Source of the DNA: Methanomassiliicoccaceae archaeon
GTDB lineage: Archaea; Thermoplasmatota; Thermoplasmata; Methanomassiliicoccales; Methanomethylophilaceae
DNA length: 64,000 nucleotides
Reading direction: 5' to 3'
NCBI GenBank assembly: GCA_003550345.1
Contig: PUJZ01000026.1
Coordinates: 1 to 64,000 of the forward strand
The position numbers were made by a program, and so were the translations under genes. Every line of letters begins with the position of its first letter. Within the stretch, counting starts at the first letter, position 1. Shown piece by piece: positions 8,939-18,260 of the stretch. A model generated the notes under the pieces. That model saw only the letters and a program-made list of their open reading frames with translations, made no database searches and had not been told where the DNA came from.

Positions 8939-10227
8939 GACAGGCACCTCTGCAACAGCGCTTCGGCCATCTCCACCGTCTCCTTGAGCCTCCCCTCGTC
9001 ACGCGCCTCGGCGGCGAGCCTGATGATGGGCTCCGTCCCCGAGAAACGTATCAGGAACCAGGCGTCGCCGAGGTTGACGCGGAAACCGTCGATGGTGACG
9101 ACGTCCTCGCACTCCAGGGAGCACACCTCCTCCTCCAGGGCGGCCTCTATGGCCCCCCTCGCCTTCTCGTAGCGGTACTTCATCTTCTCCATGGGATAGG
9201 AGGGCAGGGAGTCGACGCGCTCGCAGAGGGGGCCCTCGGAGGCCATGCTGGCGATGAGGGCGGCCGCGTAGACGCCGTCCGGGCAGTAGCCCTGGCCGGC
9301 GAAGACGAAGGTCCCCGAGGGCTCGCCGCCGAAGGGGATGCCATGCTTCTTCATGGCGTCCGATATGTACACGTCGCCCACCCGGGTCCGCACGACCTCC
9401 CCGACCATGTCCTCGATGACGAGGGAGGCGTCCATTGGGACCGCCACCTTATCCGGCCTCAGATGGTCTACGAACATCGCCAAGAGCACGTCGCCTCCCA
9501 GGTAGCGGCCCTTCTCGTCCACGGCCACGGCCCGGTCGCCGTCGCCGTCGTGCGCCAGGCCTATGCCCCCATGGGACCTCACCAGCGCGATGAGGTCCTG
9601 GAGGTTCTCCTCGGTGGGCTCCGGCATCCTGCCCGGGAAGCGCCCGTCCATCTGGCAATTGAGGGTCAGCACCCTGCCCCCCATGTCGCCAAGGAGGCCG
9701 GGGGTGATCAGCGATGTTGGTCCAGAGGCGCAGTCCAGCACCACATCGCAGTCGCAGCTCAGCAGCGATGCCACCGCCTCGCGGTGCTCCTCGAGGGCGC
9801 CCTCATGGCGGTGCATTCCTCCCAGCATGTCATAGGGCCGGGTGATGAAATCGGAATCGATGATGCGGCGCTCGACCATGGACGTCTGCTCGGGGTCGAA
9901 GGCGGAGCCGTCGGGGTTCCACATCTTGACGCCATTGTACTCCGCGGGGTTGTGCGAGGCGGTGACCATCAGCCCGGCGTCGTAGCCCGCCGCGGCGCGG
10001 GCGAGGGTGGGAGTGGGAAGCACTCCCGCCAAATAGGCGTCAGAGCCCACCGAGCATATGCCCGCCACCAGGGCGCTGACCATCATGTCGCCCGAGGTGC
10101 GGGTGTCCTTGGCGATGACTATCCTCTCGTTCAAGGCGCCCACCGAGGCGCCTATGGACATCACCAGCTCAGGGGTGATTAGCTCCCCCACCTTGCCTCT
10201 AATCCCGGATGAGCCGAACAGCGACAT
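8935..10227 (-). CDS. glmM: Phosphoglucosamine mutase / phosphohexomutase
   Basis: MSLFGSSGIRGKVGELITPEL; VTASHNPAEYNGVKMW; AHDGDGDRAVAVDE; RFSGTEPIIR. Confidence 0.93.
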   Translation of the reverse strand: MSLFGSSGIRGKVGELITPELVMSIGASVGALNERIVIAKDTRTSGDMMVSALVAGICSVGSDAYLAGVLPTPTLARAAAGYDAGLMVTASHNPAEYNGVKMWNPDGSAFDPEQTSMVERRIIDSDFITRPYDMLGGMHRHEGALEEHREAVASLLSCDCDVVLDCASGPTSLITPGLLGDMGGRVLTLNCQMDGRFPGRMPEPTEENLQDLIALVRSHGGIGLAHDGDGDRAVAVDEKGRYLGGDVLLAMFVDHLRPDKVAVPMDASLVIEDMVGEVVRTRVGDVYISDAMKKHGIPFGGEPSGTFVFAGQGYCPDGVYAAALIASMASEGPLCERVDSLPSYPMEKMKYRYEKARGAIEAALEEEVCSLECEDVVTIDGFRVNLGDAWFLIRFSGTEPIIRLAAEARDEGRLKETVEMAEALLQRCLS

Positions 10228-10325
10228 TTCAATCGCAGGGGCATGCCCTCGGTGAGTTATCTTTCTTCCTATTTCCCGACTGCAACGGGGCTGCGAGGTA
10301 CCTTAAGGTGCTGGCTCTAAAGGTC

Positions 10326-10339
10326 CGTTATTAATAACG
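10326..10339. promoter_or_regulatory. Perfect 14-bp palindrome CGTTATTAATAACG, possible operator
   Basis: Self-complementary by direct reading; lies between divergent glmM and the 72-aa ORF. Confidence 0.5.
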
Positions 10340-10377
10340 TTTATATATCAAAAACGGTCTGGACAAGGGTTTTTTTG

Positions 10378-10394
10378 GCAAAAATATATATATT
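10378..10394 (+). promoter_or_regulatory. Archaeal TATA/BRE-like element upstream of the 72-aa ORF
   Basis: gcaaaaatatatatattcg AT-rich box in GC-rich surroundings. Confidence 0.5.
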
Positions 10395-10455
10395 CGACAC
10401 TGAAATAGCAACATAACCATACTGGACAGGTATGGATGAGCAGGAGGGATAGGAA

Positions 10456-10674
10456 ATGGTTATGGAGAAAATAAGCATAATAAAAGCTAGGCAGATCGCC
10501 GAGAACAAGGGTCTCAAGCCCGGCCGCGTAAAGGGCACTGACGGGGTCCAGTTCACGAAGGGCAACAACGACAGGCTCGAGCTCATCAGCTGGGAGGAGT
10601 TCCAGGACGCTCTAATGAGGAGAGGCCTGGCCATCTACGAGAGCGGCGGCTGGATGAAGATCATGAAGGCCTGA
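10456..10674 (+). CDS. Small conserved-looking hypothetical protein (72 aa)
   Basis: MVMEKISIIKARQIAENKGLKPGRVKGTDGVQFTKGNNDRLELISWEEFQDALMRRGLAIYESGGWMKIMKA; strong upstream TATA region and downstream hairpin. Confidence 0.75.
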   Translation: MVMEKISIIKARQIAENKGLKPGRVKGTDGVQFTKGNNDRLELISWEEFQDALMRRGLAIYESGGWMKIMKA

Positions 10675-10700
10675 AGGCCCGAACCCTCATCTTCTTCCAT

Positions 10701-10728
10701 CGGGGCCTCGGCCCCGGCAACCCTTTTT
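10701..10728 (+). terminator. Hairpin (CGGGGC-CTCG-GCCCCG) followed by a T tract
   Basis: 6-bp GC stem with a 4-nt loop at 10701-10716, then ...CCCTTTTT. Confidence 0.4.
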
Positions 10729-10771
10729 ATTGCCAAGTTTTTTGTACAATAAGGTGATTCAGCGTCCTAAC

Positions 10772-10859
10772 GCAGGGGTTACCGAGCCTGGCCAAAGGTG
10801 CTAGATTCAGGGTCTAGTCGTGCAGACGTTCGAGGGTTCGAATCCCTTCCCCTGCACCA
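10772..10859 (+). tRNA. tRNA-Leu (anticodon CAG), encoded CCA
   Basis: GCAGGGG...CCCCTGC acceptor stem, CTAGA-TTCAGGG-TCTAG anticodon arm, long variable arm, AGGGTTCGAATCCCT T-arm, ACCA end. Confidence 0.96.
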
Positions 10860-10921
10860 TACTTCTCCATCGTTCCCGCCAAGATGAAACCGTTTATAAG
10901 CGGGAGGGGATTACCGTGGCG

Positions 10922-11758
10922 ATGAGTGTCATCCTGGTGCGCTACGCCGAGCTGGGCCTGAAGAGCCGGATGGTGCGCCGCCGCTTCGAGAACCTGCTCC
11001 GCGACAACATGCTCTCCGCCCTGGCCCATGGCGGCGTAGAGGCCCTGCTCCATTACGACGAGGGCAGGTTCTACGTGGAGGCGGACGACACCAGCGCCGC
11101 GGTGAGGGCGTTGCGGAGGGTGTTCGGCGTGGCGTCGGTGAGCATCGCCGAGAGCTGCTCCAGCGACCTCAGGGAGATCATGTCGAAGGCGGCCGAGTAC
11201 TCCCGCGGCCGCTTGGAGAGGGGGCAGTCCTTCGCGGTGAGGCCCCGCCGCGAGGGCAGCCATCCCTACAGCTCCATGGACGTCGGCCGCGAGGCCGGCT
11301 CCGCGGTGATGCTGGCGAATCAAGACCTTGATGTCACGGTCGATCTCAACAACCCCGATTTCGAGCTCTACGTTGAGGTGCGGGGGCCGCGGGCCTTCCT
11401 CTTCGACAGCTACCTTGACGGCCCAGGAGGCCTCCCCATGGGGAGTCAGGGCAAGGTCCTGGCGGTCGTCGACGGGGACCGGGACGCCCTGGCGGCGTGG
11501 ATGATGATGAAGAGGGGCTGCCGCGCCATCGTTCTCGGGGAGGCGCACCCGCTGCTGCAGCGCTACGACCCGGAGCTGAGGACGACGCAGGGCAGCGTGG
11601 AGGGCGCCCTCAAGGAGGACATGCTGGGGGTGGTGATGGGCCTAGGCTTGGAGGACATGGACAAGGTCAGGTCCCAGCGGCACCCGGTGCCGCTCTACCT
11701 CCCGCTGGTGGGGATGGATGAGAAAGAGATAGTAAGAAGATTGGAAGAAATGGTTTAG
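10922..11758 (+). CDS. THUMP-domain ThiI-like protein with degenerate PP-loop region
   Basis: N-terminal ferredoxin-like/THUMP region resembling ThiI; GKVLAVVDGDRDALAAWMMMKRGCRAIVLG in place of the usual SGGxDS loop. Confidence 0.8.
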   Translation: MSVILVRYAELGLKSRMVRRRFENLLRDNMLSALAHGGVEALLHYDEGRFYVEADDTSAAVRALRRVFGVASVSIAESCSSDLREIMSKAAEYSRGRLERGQSFAVRPRREGSHPYSSMDVGREAGSAVMLANQDLDVTVDLNNPDFELYVEVRGPRAFLFDSYLDGPGGLPMGSQGKVLAVVDGDRDALAAWMMMKRGCRAIVLGEAHPLLQRYDPELRTTQGSVEGALKEDMLGVVMGLGLEDMDKVRSQRHPVPLYLPLVGMDEKEIVRRLEEMV

Positions 11759-11766
11759 GCCTGGGC

Positions 11767-12345
11767 TCACTTGCCGAGGTTCTTGTTCGCCCCTATGGAG
11801 GGGCGTATCTTCTCGGTGCCCTTGCCCTTCTTGTGCAGGCCGCGGCCCCGCTTGCCGGCGGAGGTCTTGCCGCGGTACACCCTGCCCTTGTGGGAGCCGC
11901 CGTAGATCCAGTTGATCTTCGGATCGGCCCTGATCACCGGGTGATGGGGGTCCACCATTATGATCTCGTACCACTCGAAGTTCCCGTCCTGGCCTACCCA
12001 GTAGGAGTTGATGACCTCAAGGTTGGGGTACCTCTTCTGCGCCCTCTCCTCACAGATGCGCTGCAGGCTCTTGCCAGTGGTTATCCGGGTCATGCCCTTG
12101 CGCTTGGCGCGGCGGCCGCCCTTGATCGTGCGGCGGCGCATGGAGCCCTTGCGGACGCGTCCGCGGACCACCACGAAGCCCTGCTTCGCCTTGTATCCCA
12201 GCTTGCGGGCGCGGTCAAGGCGGGTGGGCCTCTCCACCCGGCAGAAGTTCTCCTCGCGCCTCCATTTGACCCTCCTCTGCAGGGAGAGCTCCTTCATGTA
12301 GCCCTCGCCCGGTCTCTTCCAGGCATCGGCTATGTACTGGTACAT
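11767..12345 (-). CDS. rpl15e: 50S ribosomal protein L15e (upstream start at 12405 possible)
   Basis: [31 protein letters not shown]...[24 protein letters not shown]. Confidence 0.96.
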   Translation of the reverse strand: MYQYIADAWKRPGEGYMKELSLQRRVKWRREENFCRVERPTRLDRARKLGYKAKQGFVVVRGRVRKGSMRRRTIKGGRRAKRKGMTRITTGKSLQRICEERAQKRYPNLEVINSYWVGQDGNFEWYEIIMVDPHHPVIRADPKINWIYGGSHKGRVYRGKTSAGKRGRGLHKKGKGTEKIRPSIGANKNLGK

Positions 12346-12591
12346 GCTCTTCCCCTTAACGGAAGGGGAGGCATCATCATCGTACTGGTTCTCCATCGGT
12401 ATCACCTGCCGTCTCCGGCGTTTACGGATTCACCCCGCCATGGGGGCACATCTCCAACGGGACGGATCCCGTCACTAGCCTTGACGCATCATTGCAGACT
12501 ATTTAAAGATTGTCCGCACAGCCCCTGCTGCACGCCCCCTGACATGCGCCGGCGGGAAAAGGATTTATCGCCTCCCAGCGCTGGAAGGCCC

Positions 12592-12915
12592 ATGCTGCGA
12601 GTAGGGGAGGGGCCCGGGTATGCGCGGAAACGCCGGAGGGCGCTGGCGGCAGCTCTGCTTTCAGCTGCGGTCCCCGGGATCGGCCAGATCTTCGTCGGGA
12701 GGTCAATCAAGGGCCTGGGGCTCGTCTCGGCGGCGGCGTTCGCCCTCGTGCTCTCGATATGGGCCCACGGGGTGCTGGCGGTCAGCGGGCATCAAGCGCT
12801 GTCCTGGGCAGGGGATGGCGCCAGGACGGTGCTTGCCTTCCTCCCCTACATCACGGTCTGGTCCTTCAGCGTGGCCGACGCCGCCGCTGCCGCCGGAAGG
12901 GAAGCCCCCCGCTAG
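12592..12915 (+). CDS. Small membrane protein, TM2-like, without zinc ribbon
   Basis: AALLSAAVPGIGQIFVGRSIKGLGLVSAAAFALVLSIW; two or more TM segments; upstream TATA-like aaaaggatttatcg. Confidence 0.7.
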   Translation: MLRVGEGPGYARKRRRALAAALLSAAVPGIGQIFVGRSIKGLGLVSAAAFALVLSIWAHGVLAVSGHQALSWAGDGARTVLAFLPYITVWSFSVADAAAAAGREAPR

Positions 12916-13048
12916 GCGCAAGAATGGTTCGGGACAATGCTGGCCGATGCAGCTCCGTCCTGCCTAGCGGACAGGGATCGGATGTCAATAATTTATATCC
13001 AAACAGCACCATCAACCTGACACGGCAGAAGGGAGCGGATGACAGGAG

Positions 13049-13474
13049 ATGGCTGAAGAGGATATGGATAACATCTGCGACGTCTGCGGTCAAATCGTCC
13101 CGAACGGGAGGAGGGCGTGCCCCCGCTGCGGGGAGCGCAACCGGATCACCGCAGGCTCATCGCCGCCGCGGATGAAAAGGCGGCCGATAGCGGTCGCCCT
13201 CGCCTTCTTCATACCAGGGCTGGGGCACATCTACGCCGGCGAGGACAGCAAAGGGGTGATCCTCATCATGACGGCGGTGCTACTCGGGGCCCTGCCCTAT
13301 TATCTGCTGTGGTGGACCCTGAAGGAAACCGACGTCACCGGAATAAGCACAGTAATATCCGCCATGATAAGCATCGCGTTCCTCCCCTACTTCATATTGT
13401 GGATATACGGCATGCTCGACGGGTCGAGAGCGGTGTTGAGGCAAAACTTCCCCGAAGAGGCCCATGACGAGTGA
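13049..13474 (+). CDS. Zinc-ribbon TM2-like membrane protein
   Basis: CDVCGQIVPNGRRACPRCG zinc ribbon, then FFIPGLGHIYAGEDSKGVILIMTAVLLG and IWIYGMLDGSRA. Confidence 0.82.
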   Translation: MAEEDMDNICDVCGQIVPNGRRACPRCGERNRITAGSSPPRMKRRPIAVALAFFIPGLGHIYAGEDSKGVILIMTAVLLGALPYYLLWWTLKETDVTGISTVISAMISIAFLPYFILWIYGMLDGSRAVLRQNFPEEAHDE

Positions 13475-13510
13475 GGCAGGGAAAGATTCTTTGAAGCGAG
13501 GTCGAAGGAT

Positions 13511-13861
13511 ATGCAGGAAGGAAGTTGGAACGGGGACGCCTGCCCGCGCTGCGGCAACGCTATGCAGCGCGAGGACCGCTACTGCCACCATTGCGGGGCC
13601 GAGCGGCATCACGCCACCAGCTCCAGGCCAATGGCGGTGAAGAGCGCCACCGCCGCGGTGCTGCTATCCATAATGCTGCCGGGGCTGGGGCACCTCTACG
13701 CCGAGGACCGTAACACTGGGATAATGCTCATCGCAGCCACCGTGGTCCTGGCCGTGCTGGGGGTCCTTCTGCTGGTGCCCTTGCTCGTTCTGCTGGTGAT
13801 CTGGCTCTGGGGGATGCTGGACGCCGCCCGCGCCACCGAGCGTTTCCACGCCCGCGGCTGA
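13511..13861 (+). CDS. Zinc-ribbon TM2-like membrane protein
   Basis: CPRCGNAMQREDRYCHHCG zinc ribbon, then IMLPGLGHLYAEDRNTGIMLIAATVVLA and IWLWGMLDAARA. Confidence 0.82.
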   Translation: MQEGSWNGDACPRCGNAMQREDRYCHHCGAERHHATSSRPMAVKSATAAVLLSIMLPGLGHLYAEDRNTGIMLIAATVVLAVLGVLLLVPLLVLLVIWLWGMLDAARATERFHARG

Positions 13862-13863
13862 CC

Positions 13864-16269
13864 TCACATGAAATCGCGGAGCGATGGGCCGCCCTTCTTC
13901 TCCGGCTTGGGAGGCTGCCTCTTAGGGGCGGGGCGCTTCGTCGACGAGCCGAAGGAGTCGTCGAAGAGTGTGGACTGCTGGCTGCCGAGCATGAGGTCGT
14001 TCTCCTTCCATCCGAAGACCTCCGTGACACGGGCGGTGGCATGGGCAAGCCTTTCAGCGTAGTACTTGTAATCCGGGCGAGCGGTGAACGCCCTTCCCGG
14101 TATGTACGGCTCCACCTCCTGCGGCACCTTGCTGGCGTTGGTCACTATCCATGAGACCTTCATCCCAGGGATGAACTCGTATCCGAGGTCGATCATCTTC
14201 TGTGCCGCCTGCACATTGGCCATGCGCGAAGGCTCCTTATAGCTGCTGAAGGACTTGCAGGTGCGGGATATGACCAGTTTGTCCAGGTCGACATTCCCCT
14301 CCAATGTCTCCTGCACCACTTTCCTGGCCAGGTTGACAGCCCCCTCCTGGTCCTCGTCGAGTATGCGCTCGAAAACCCCGGTTAGCAGCTCGCTGAGAAG
14401 GTCGAAGGTGTCGGTGCGCCTTATCTCGTATCCGCGCACCAGCATCTCCTTCTCCTCTGGCCAAACCACCCTGCCCACATAGCGCTTCTTCTTTCCGTGG
14501 GAGAAGAGGGGCTCCATGATCTTCTCGAACTCCAGCTGCCCTCCGGCACGGGTGTAGCGCTTGGCCACCGCCTCACCGAACGATTTGCTGCCCTCCAGGT
14601 CGCCATGGGGGGACTGGATGAATACCGAGTCGGTGTCAGAGTAGATGACGGTTATCCCCTCGTCCTCGAGGTCCTTGATGATGCTCTTCACCGTCTCCCG
14701 CGCGAAGGCTGTTATGCTGCTGCCGATGCTGCGGTCGGTGAAGCGGTAGAAGGAGGAGGCGAACACCCCGTAAACGGAATTCATCAGCACCTTCACCGCC
14801 TCCTGGAGGCCGCTGTAGTAGCGTCTCTCCTCCTCGGTGGAGGCCCTTTTCGCCAGCGCCTTGGTCTCCTCGCGACGGTCCATGAGCTCGCGGAGGATGG
14901 CCGGCAGCAGCCCCTCCCGCCGCTCCGGTGATAGGAAACGGGCGCCGCTGGGGCTGACGATCTCCCCCTCGCGGTCGAGGGTGGTGAAGCAGATGTTGTT
15001 GGATATTATGAGCGAAGGGTACATGGACTTGAAGTCCAGCACGCATACCCAGTGGTAGAGCCCCGGCTCGATGCTGTGCACGTACCCGCCTTCGATCTGG
15101 TCGTTGCGCTGGAACCCGCCGGTCAACGGCACGGCGACGCCCTCGCGGTCGGCACGGCGGATGAGGATGGAGTCGATCAGCTGCGACGAACCCGAGCTGA
15201 GCACGTCCTCCACTGGCAGCATCGACACCGCGGCCAGGTCCATCCCTTTGCGTAGGGACTCCACCGCCAGCAGTATGCGCAGTGAGAGCTCGGCGTCCTT
15301 GGCGCAGTAGGTCATCACCCTCTCCGGATTCTCCGCCCATTCCTGATCTATCTGTTTCGGGTCCACGTCCAGCTTCTGCTCCCCCAGGACCAGTATCGAG
15401 ACCGCGTTCAACGTCTCCTGTTTGGGATGCAGCTCCCTCTTGGCCGCCCACCAGGCGTCCAATACCAGTCTGCCTCTGACTCTCCAGAAGCGGCTGCCCA
15501 CCTGCCGGGGCGCTGAGAAGTCTCTTCCCCAGGGCAGGGAATCGATCTTGTTGACCTTGGCCCTCTCCAGTATCTTGGGGATGTCGTAGTTGTCGATGTT
15601 GTAACCGCTTATCACATCAGGGTCCTCGTCCCTGATGACCTCTGAGAAGCGGTTGATTATCTCGCTCTCGGTACCGGATATGGCCGGTCTGGATTCCAGT
15701 CCATTGCCGTTATCGACCAGGTAGCAGATAGTGTAGAGGGTGTCGTCTCTTATGGAGTTCTCGATGTCGAAGCTGAGAACCTTCAAACGTGGGTTGAAAG
15801 GCTCGATGTTCTCAAAAGAAGACATTTCTACTACTATGTCTGTGCCATACTCTCCTTTCACAATATTGCCTTGGACTCTGATGCAAGAGGCCATGTCCTT
15901 GTCGTAGATGTAGCGGTGATGGAAGGGGATGTCGGCCGCAAGGACCTCGAAGCGGGATTTTAGCTTGTTGCGGTACTCCGGGACCTTGTATGGGTACATT
16001 ATGCTGACCTTGGTCGCATTGCGCTCCCTTCCCTTGTGCAGGAGGCGTAGTTCCTCGACCCCCAGCACCTCTGGGTCCTTGCGCAGCCCCTCTTTGACCT
16101 CGGTGCTGGCATCGATAACATGGAAGTAGGGGCGGAAGCCGCTGCGGTCTAGCACGGTGGCGGAGCGGCCGTCCCTGGTCTTGCCGAATAGCTCCAGCAC
16201 GATCGACTCCTCCTCCTGCTTGTAGGAGGCGCTCAGCAGCCTGACGTCCCATCTCTCCATAATTTTCAC
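13864..16269 (-). CDS. polB: Family-B DNA polymerase
   Basis: Exo motifs SFDIEN, YNIDNYD, YCAKD; Pol motifs DFKSMYPS, KVLMNSVYG, YSDTDS. Confidence 0.97.
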   Translation of the reverse strand: MKIMERWDVRLLSASYKQEEESIVLELFGKTRDGRSATVLDRSGFRPYFHVIDASTEVKEGLRKDPEVLGVEELRLLHKGRERNATKVSIMYPYKVPEYRNKLKSRFEVLAADIPFHHRYIYDKDMASCIRVQGNIVKGEYGTDIVVEMSSFENIEPFNPRLKVLSFDIENSIRDDTLYTICYLVDNGNGLESRPAISGTESEIINRFSEVIRDEDPDVISGYNIDNYDIPKILERAKVNKIDSLPWGRDFSAPRQVGSRFWRVRGRLVLDAWWAAKRELHPKQETLNAVSILVLGEQKLDVDPKQIDQEWAENPERVMTYCAKDAELSLRILLAVESLRKGMDLAAVSMLPVEDVLSSGSSQLIDSILIRRADREGVAVPLTGGFQRNDQIEGGYVHSIEPGLYHWVCVLDFKSMYPSLIISNNICFTTLDREGEIVSPSGARFLSPERREGLLPAILRELMDRREETKALAKRASTEEERRYYSGLQEAVKVLMNSVYGVFASSFYRFTDRSIGSSITAFARETVKSIIKDLEDEGITVIYSDTDSVFIQSPHGDLEGSKSFGEAVAKRYTRAGGQLEFEKIMEPLFSHGKKKRYVGRVVWPEEKEMLVRGYEIRRTDTFDLLSELLTGVFERILDEDQEGAVNLARKVVQETLEGNVDLDKLVISRTCKSFSSYKEPSRMANVQAAQKMIDLGYEFIPGMKVSWIVTNASKVPQEVEPYIPGRAFTARPDYKYYAERLAHATARVTEVFGWKENDLMLGSQQSTLFDDSFGSSTKRPAPKRQPPKPEKKGGPSLRDFM

Positions 16270-17480
16270 TTCCTCGACACTATCTTGATTATGTCGCCAT
16301 CCTCCAGGCGGTGGTCGTGCCCGATCACCCGCTTGTTCCGCGCGTTAACGCCACGGATGAAGCCGTCGCCCAGGTCGCTGTGGACCTTGTAAGCCAGGTC
16401 TTTGGCGTTCGCTCCGCGGCGGAGCAGAAAGGCGTCAGGGAGGACACGGCCGTCATGGTCTGTCAGCTTCCCCTCGTCCTCCACCGGGTAGCAAACGATG
16501 AGGTCGAGCATTCCGTATGCGGCCCTCTCCAGACAGGTCTGGACACCGGTGCCGCCGAAGCGATTCATGTTCTGGGATATGTATCCCAGGGCCTTCCTCT
16601 GACCCTCGTTGAGGCCGGAGTTCTCGGCGATGGAGAACTTATCGTCGCCGGGCAGGTACTTGAGCAGCCCCGCCTTGGATGCGCGGCGCAGCGCCAGCTC
16701 CGACTCCGCCATGGTGGGCACGCAGTCCCTGCCGCTGGCGGACAGGCGGTCCAGGTTCTCCACCGGGGCGATGTCGGCCTTGTTCATCGCCACCAGCATC
16801 GGCTTGCTGTGCCGCCTCACCGCCGAGGCCAGCGCCAGGATCACATCTTCGCCCCAATCCAAGGGGTTGGCCGGGGGCTTGATCTCGCGCAGAGCGCCCA
16901 GTATCTGTGCCTCGCTTACCGCCAGGCCGGTGAGCCTCTCATGCAGGGCCGTCTCGATCTTCGTTCCTTGCAGATGGGCCTGCCGGGCGATGCGGTCGAA
17001 TCCCTTGCCGATTATGCCCGCTATCCAGCGGTCAACCTCGTTCTCCAGGAACTCCACGTCCTCCACCGGGTCGTTGGCGCCGACGTCGACCGGGTTGCCC
17101 TCGATGTCGGTCGACCCGGACGCGTCCACCAGGTTGATGAGGGCGTCGGCCTGGCGGAGGTCATCGAGGAACTGGTTTCCCAGGCCTTTGCCTTGCCAGG
17201 CGTCCGGGACCAGGCCGGCGACGTCGAGCAGCTCCACCGGGATAAGCCTGACGCCGTCGACGCAGGCGGAGTTGTTCGGCTCGCACTCGACTCCCAGCTC
17301 CTTGCAGGGGCAGGGGGCGCGCAGGTAGGCCACTCCTTTGTTGGCCTCTATGGTTGTGAAGGGGTAGTTGGCCATCTCCACGTCGGCCATGGTCGCGGCG
17401 CAGAAGAATGTGGACTTTCCCACGTTGGGTTTCCCCACGATGCCGATTTGCATGCTATCCCCTGGACATGAGCCTTCCAT
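16266..17480 (-). CDS. YchF/Obg-family GTPase with C-terminal TGS domain
   Basis: MQIGIVGKPNVGKSTFFCAATMADVEMANYPFTTIEANKG; C-terminal HDHRLEDGDIIKIVSRK. Confidence 0.93.
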   Translation of the reverse strand: MEGSCPGDSMQIGIVGKPNVGKSTFFCAATMADVEMANYPFTTIEANKGVAYLRAPCPCKELGVECEPNNSACVDGVRLIPVELLDVAGLVPDAWQGKGLGNQFLDDLRQADALINLVDASGSTDIEGNPVDVGANDPVEDVEFLENEVDRWIAGIIGKGFDRIARQAHLQGTKIETALHERLTGLAVSEAQILGALREIKPPANPLDWGEDVILALASAVRRHSKPMLVAMNKADIAPVENLDRLSASGRDCVPTMAESELALRRASKAGLLKYLPGDDKFSIAENSGLNEGQRKALGYISQNMNRFGGTGVQTCLERAAYGMLDLIVCYPVEDEGKLTDHDGRVLPDAFLLRRGANAKDLAYKVHSDLGDGFIRGVNARNKRVIGHDHRLEDGDIIKIVSRK

Positions 17481-17483
17481 GAT

Positions 17484-18260
17484 TTAACTCTTTAATCGCC
17501 GGTGCAGCGCATCGGCGAGCTCGCCGAGCTGCTCCGGCGACAGGGTCTCGGCCCTCTCATCAAGGTAAGGGACACCGGCCTCGTCATCGGGGAGGAGGCC
17601 ATGGGAACGGAGCGCTGACCTGATGGTCTTGCGGCGGTGCTGGAAGCAACGGTCCACCACCTCCTTGAAGAGCCCGGTGTCCTCCACCTCGAAAGGCGGG
17701 GGGCGGGGCTCGAGCAGCACCACCGCCGACTCCACCTTGGGCCGCGGACGGAAACGGGAAGGTGGCACGGTCTCCAAGATCTCAGCGTGGCAACGGTGAT
17801 ACACGTTGACCGAGAGCCGCGAGTAGTCCAGAGTGCCCTGGGTGGCCACCATGCGCTCGGCGAACTCCCGTTGGACCATCACCACCGCGCGGCGGAAGTC
17901 ATGCTCCAGAAGCTTGAATATGATAGGGGTGGAAACGCTGTAGGGGAGATTGCTGACGAAGACATCGAAACGGGGCCATTCCAGCTTTAGCGCATCGCCG
18001 ACTATGACATCGACCCTGTCCCCGAGAAGCCGCTCTATGTGGGCGGCCAGCTCCGGCTCCAGCTCGATGGCCTTCACATCGGAGCTGAGTCCGACCAGCC
18101 TCTCAGTCAGGACGCCGTAGCCGGGGCCGACCTCAAGGACAGTATCGCCCTCGCGTATCCTGGCATGGGACACCTGGCGGTCGGCGACGCGGCCGTCGAT
18201 GAGGAAGTTCTGCCCCTTGCTCTTGCGGGGCGAGAATGCGCCACCGCCGCCAGGCCTCAT
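17484..18260 (-). CDS. ksgA: 16S rRNA dimethyladenosine transferase
   Basis: KSKGQNFLIDGRVADR, VLEVGPGYGVLTERL, VSNLPYSVSTPIIFKLL. Confidence 0.95.
   Translation of the reverse strand: MRPGGGGAFSPRKSKGQNFLIDGRVADRQVSHARIREGDTVLEVGPGYGVLTERLVGLSSDVKAIELEPELAAHIERLLGDRVDVIVGDALKLEWPRFDVFVSNLPYSVSTPIIFKLLEHDFRRAVVMVQREFAERMVATQGTLDYSRLSVNVYHRCHAEILETVPPSRFRPRPKVESAVVLLEPRPPPFEVEDTGLFKEVVDRCFQHRRKTIRSALRSHGLLPDDEAGVPYLDERAETLSPEQLGELADALHRRLKS

Noticed and set aside
7830-9002. 390-aa - ORF rich in RRGGG
   Set aside because: Alternate frame of the GlmU-like gene; low-complexity composition.
11833-12543. N-terminal two-thirds of the 360-aa + ORF 11833-12915
   Set aside because: Antisense to ribosomal protein L15e; only the 3' part (from about 12592) looks like a genuine membrane protein.
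13864-16269. Possible split or intein-containing PolB
   Set aside because: All exonuclease and polymerase motifs occur in order in one uninterrupted 801-aa frame without intein blocks.
16311-17471. 386-aa + strand ORF
   Set aside because: Exactly antisense to YchF; His/Val/Gly-rich composition typical of antisense frames in high-GC DNA.
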